Positions 14,970 to 15,012 of a DNA stretch of 15,012 nucleotides are shown piece after piece. Both the position numbers and the translations under genes were made by a program. This DNA comes from Phycisphaeraceae bacterium. Its GTDB lineage: Bacteria > Planctomycetota > Phycisphaerae > Phycisphaerales > UBA1924. Within the stretch, counting starts at the first letter, position 1; the number at the start of each line of letters is the position of its first letter. The stretch is from assembly GCA_009827215.1 (NCBI GenBank), contig WUAJ01000038.1:1-15012 (forward strand), given 5' to 3'. The notes beneath the pieces are model-generated. The model was not told the DNA's origin. It did no database searches and saw nothing but the letters and a program-made list of their open reading frames with translations.

Positions 14970-15007
14970 TATTACAATATGATCCGGCGAGTGTGCAAGT
15001 TATTACA
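14970..15007 (-). promoter_or_regulatory. rpiR-type gene promoter region with two direct repeats
   Basis: On the minus strand TTGCAC (14999-14994), a 16-base spacer and TGTAAT (one mismatch to TATAAT) form a possible sigma70 promoter. TGTAATA occurs twice (plus-strand TATTACA at 14970-14976 and 15001-15007), exactly 31 bases apart, about three helical turns. One copy overlaps the -10 box and the other lies just above the -35. This suits a dimeric or tetrameric repressor, perhaps RpiR autoregulation. Confidence 0.4.
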
Positions 15008-15012
15008 GAAAC

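Noticed and set aside
1..15012. tRNA, rRNA, CRISPR arrays, insertion sequences or phage genes
   Set aside because: No cloverleaf-like segments, regular repeat-spacer pattern, transposase motifs or terminal inverted repeats were seen on reading either strand.

Overview
The window is ordinary bacterial chromosome: dense, roughly 50% G+C by eye, no phage, insertion sequence, CRISPR or RNA gene seen. Gene content (LysW-carrier amino-acid genes, biosynthetic arginine decarboxylase with agmatinase, a bacterial deoxyhypusine-synthase-like enzyme, Mn-type permeases carrying DtxR-like tails, a MASE1 histidine kinase) recalls Planctomycetota, perhaps Phycisphaerae. That assignment is inference from protein style, not from a marker gene.

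Layout. (1) 1-2653, plus strand: the end of a LysW-dependent lysine (or ornithine/arginine) operon: lysY (cut by the window edge), lysZ, lysK. (2) 2650-5510, minus strand: speA-speB, converting arginine to agmatine and then putrescine; speB converges on lysK with a 4-base overlap of the stop codons. (3) 5638-6603, plus strand: a deoxyhypusine-synthase-like enzyme divergent from speA, with a palindrome between them. Together these three genes could form an arginine-to-putrescine-to-homospermidine (or spermidine-like) route. (4) 6660-11649, plus strand: mntR followed by mntABCD, a complete manganese-type ABC uptake system with a near-consensus sigma70 promoter ahead of mntA. (5) 11658-14094: a divergent two-component pair, a NarL-type response regulator (minus) and a MASE1 hybrid-free histidine kinase (plus). 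(6) 14095-14946, minus strand: an RpiR-family regulator whose upstream region holds two 31-bp-spaced direct repeats.

The most striking feature is that BOTH Mn-type permeases (MntC and MntD) end in a DtxR/MntR-like module that still carries most of the metal ligands of a real manganese-sensing repressor, while a free-standing MntR with all six ligands lies at the head of the same locus. This suggests metal sensing built directly into the transporter, in addition to transcriptional control. The second point of interest is the polyamine locus, where an enzyme homologous to the eukaryotic eIF5A-modifying enzyme sits beside arginine decarboxylase and agmatinase. All three convergent gene junctions are very tight (4-base overlap, 8-base gap, 0-base gap), and none has a clear canonical terminator.
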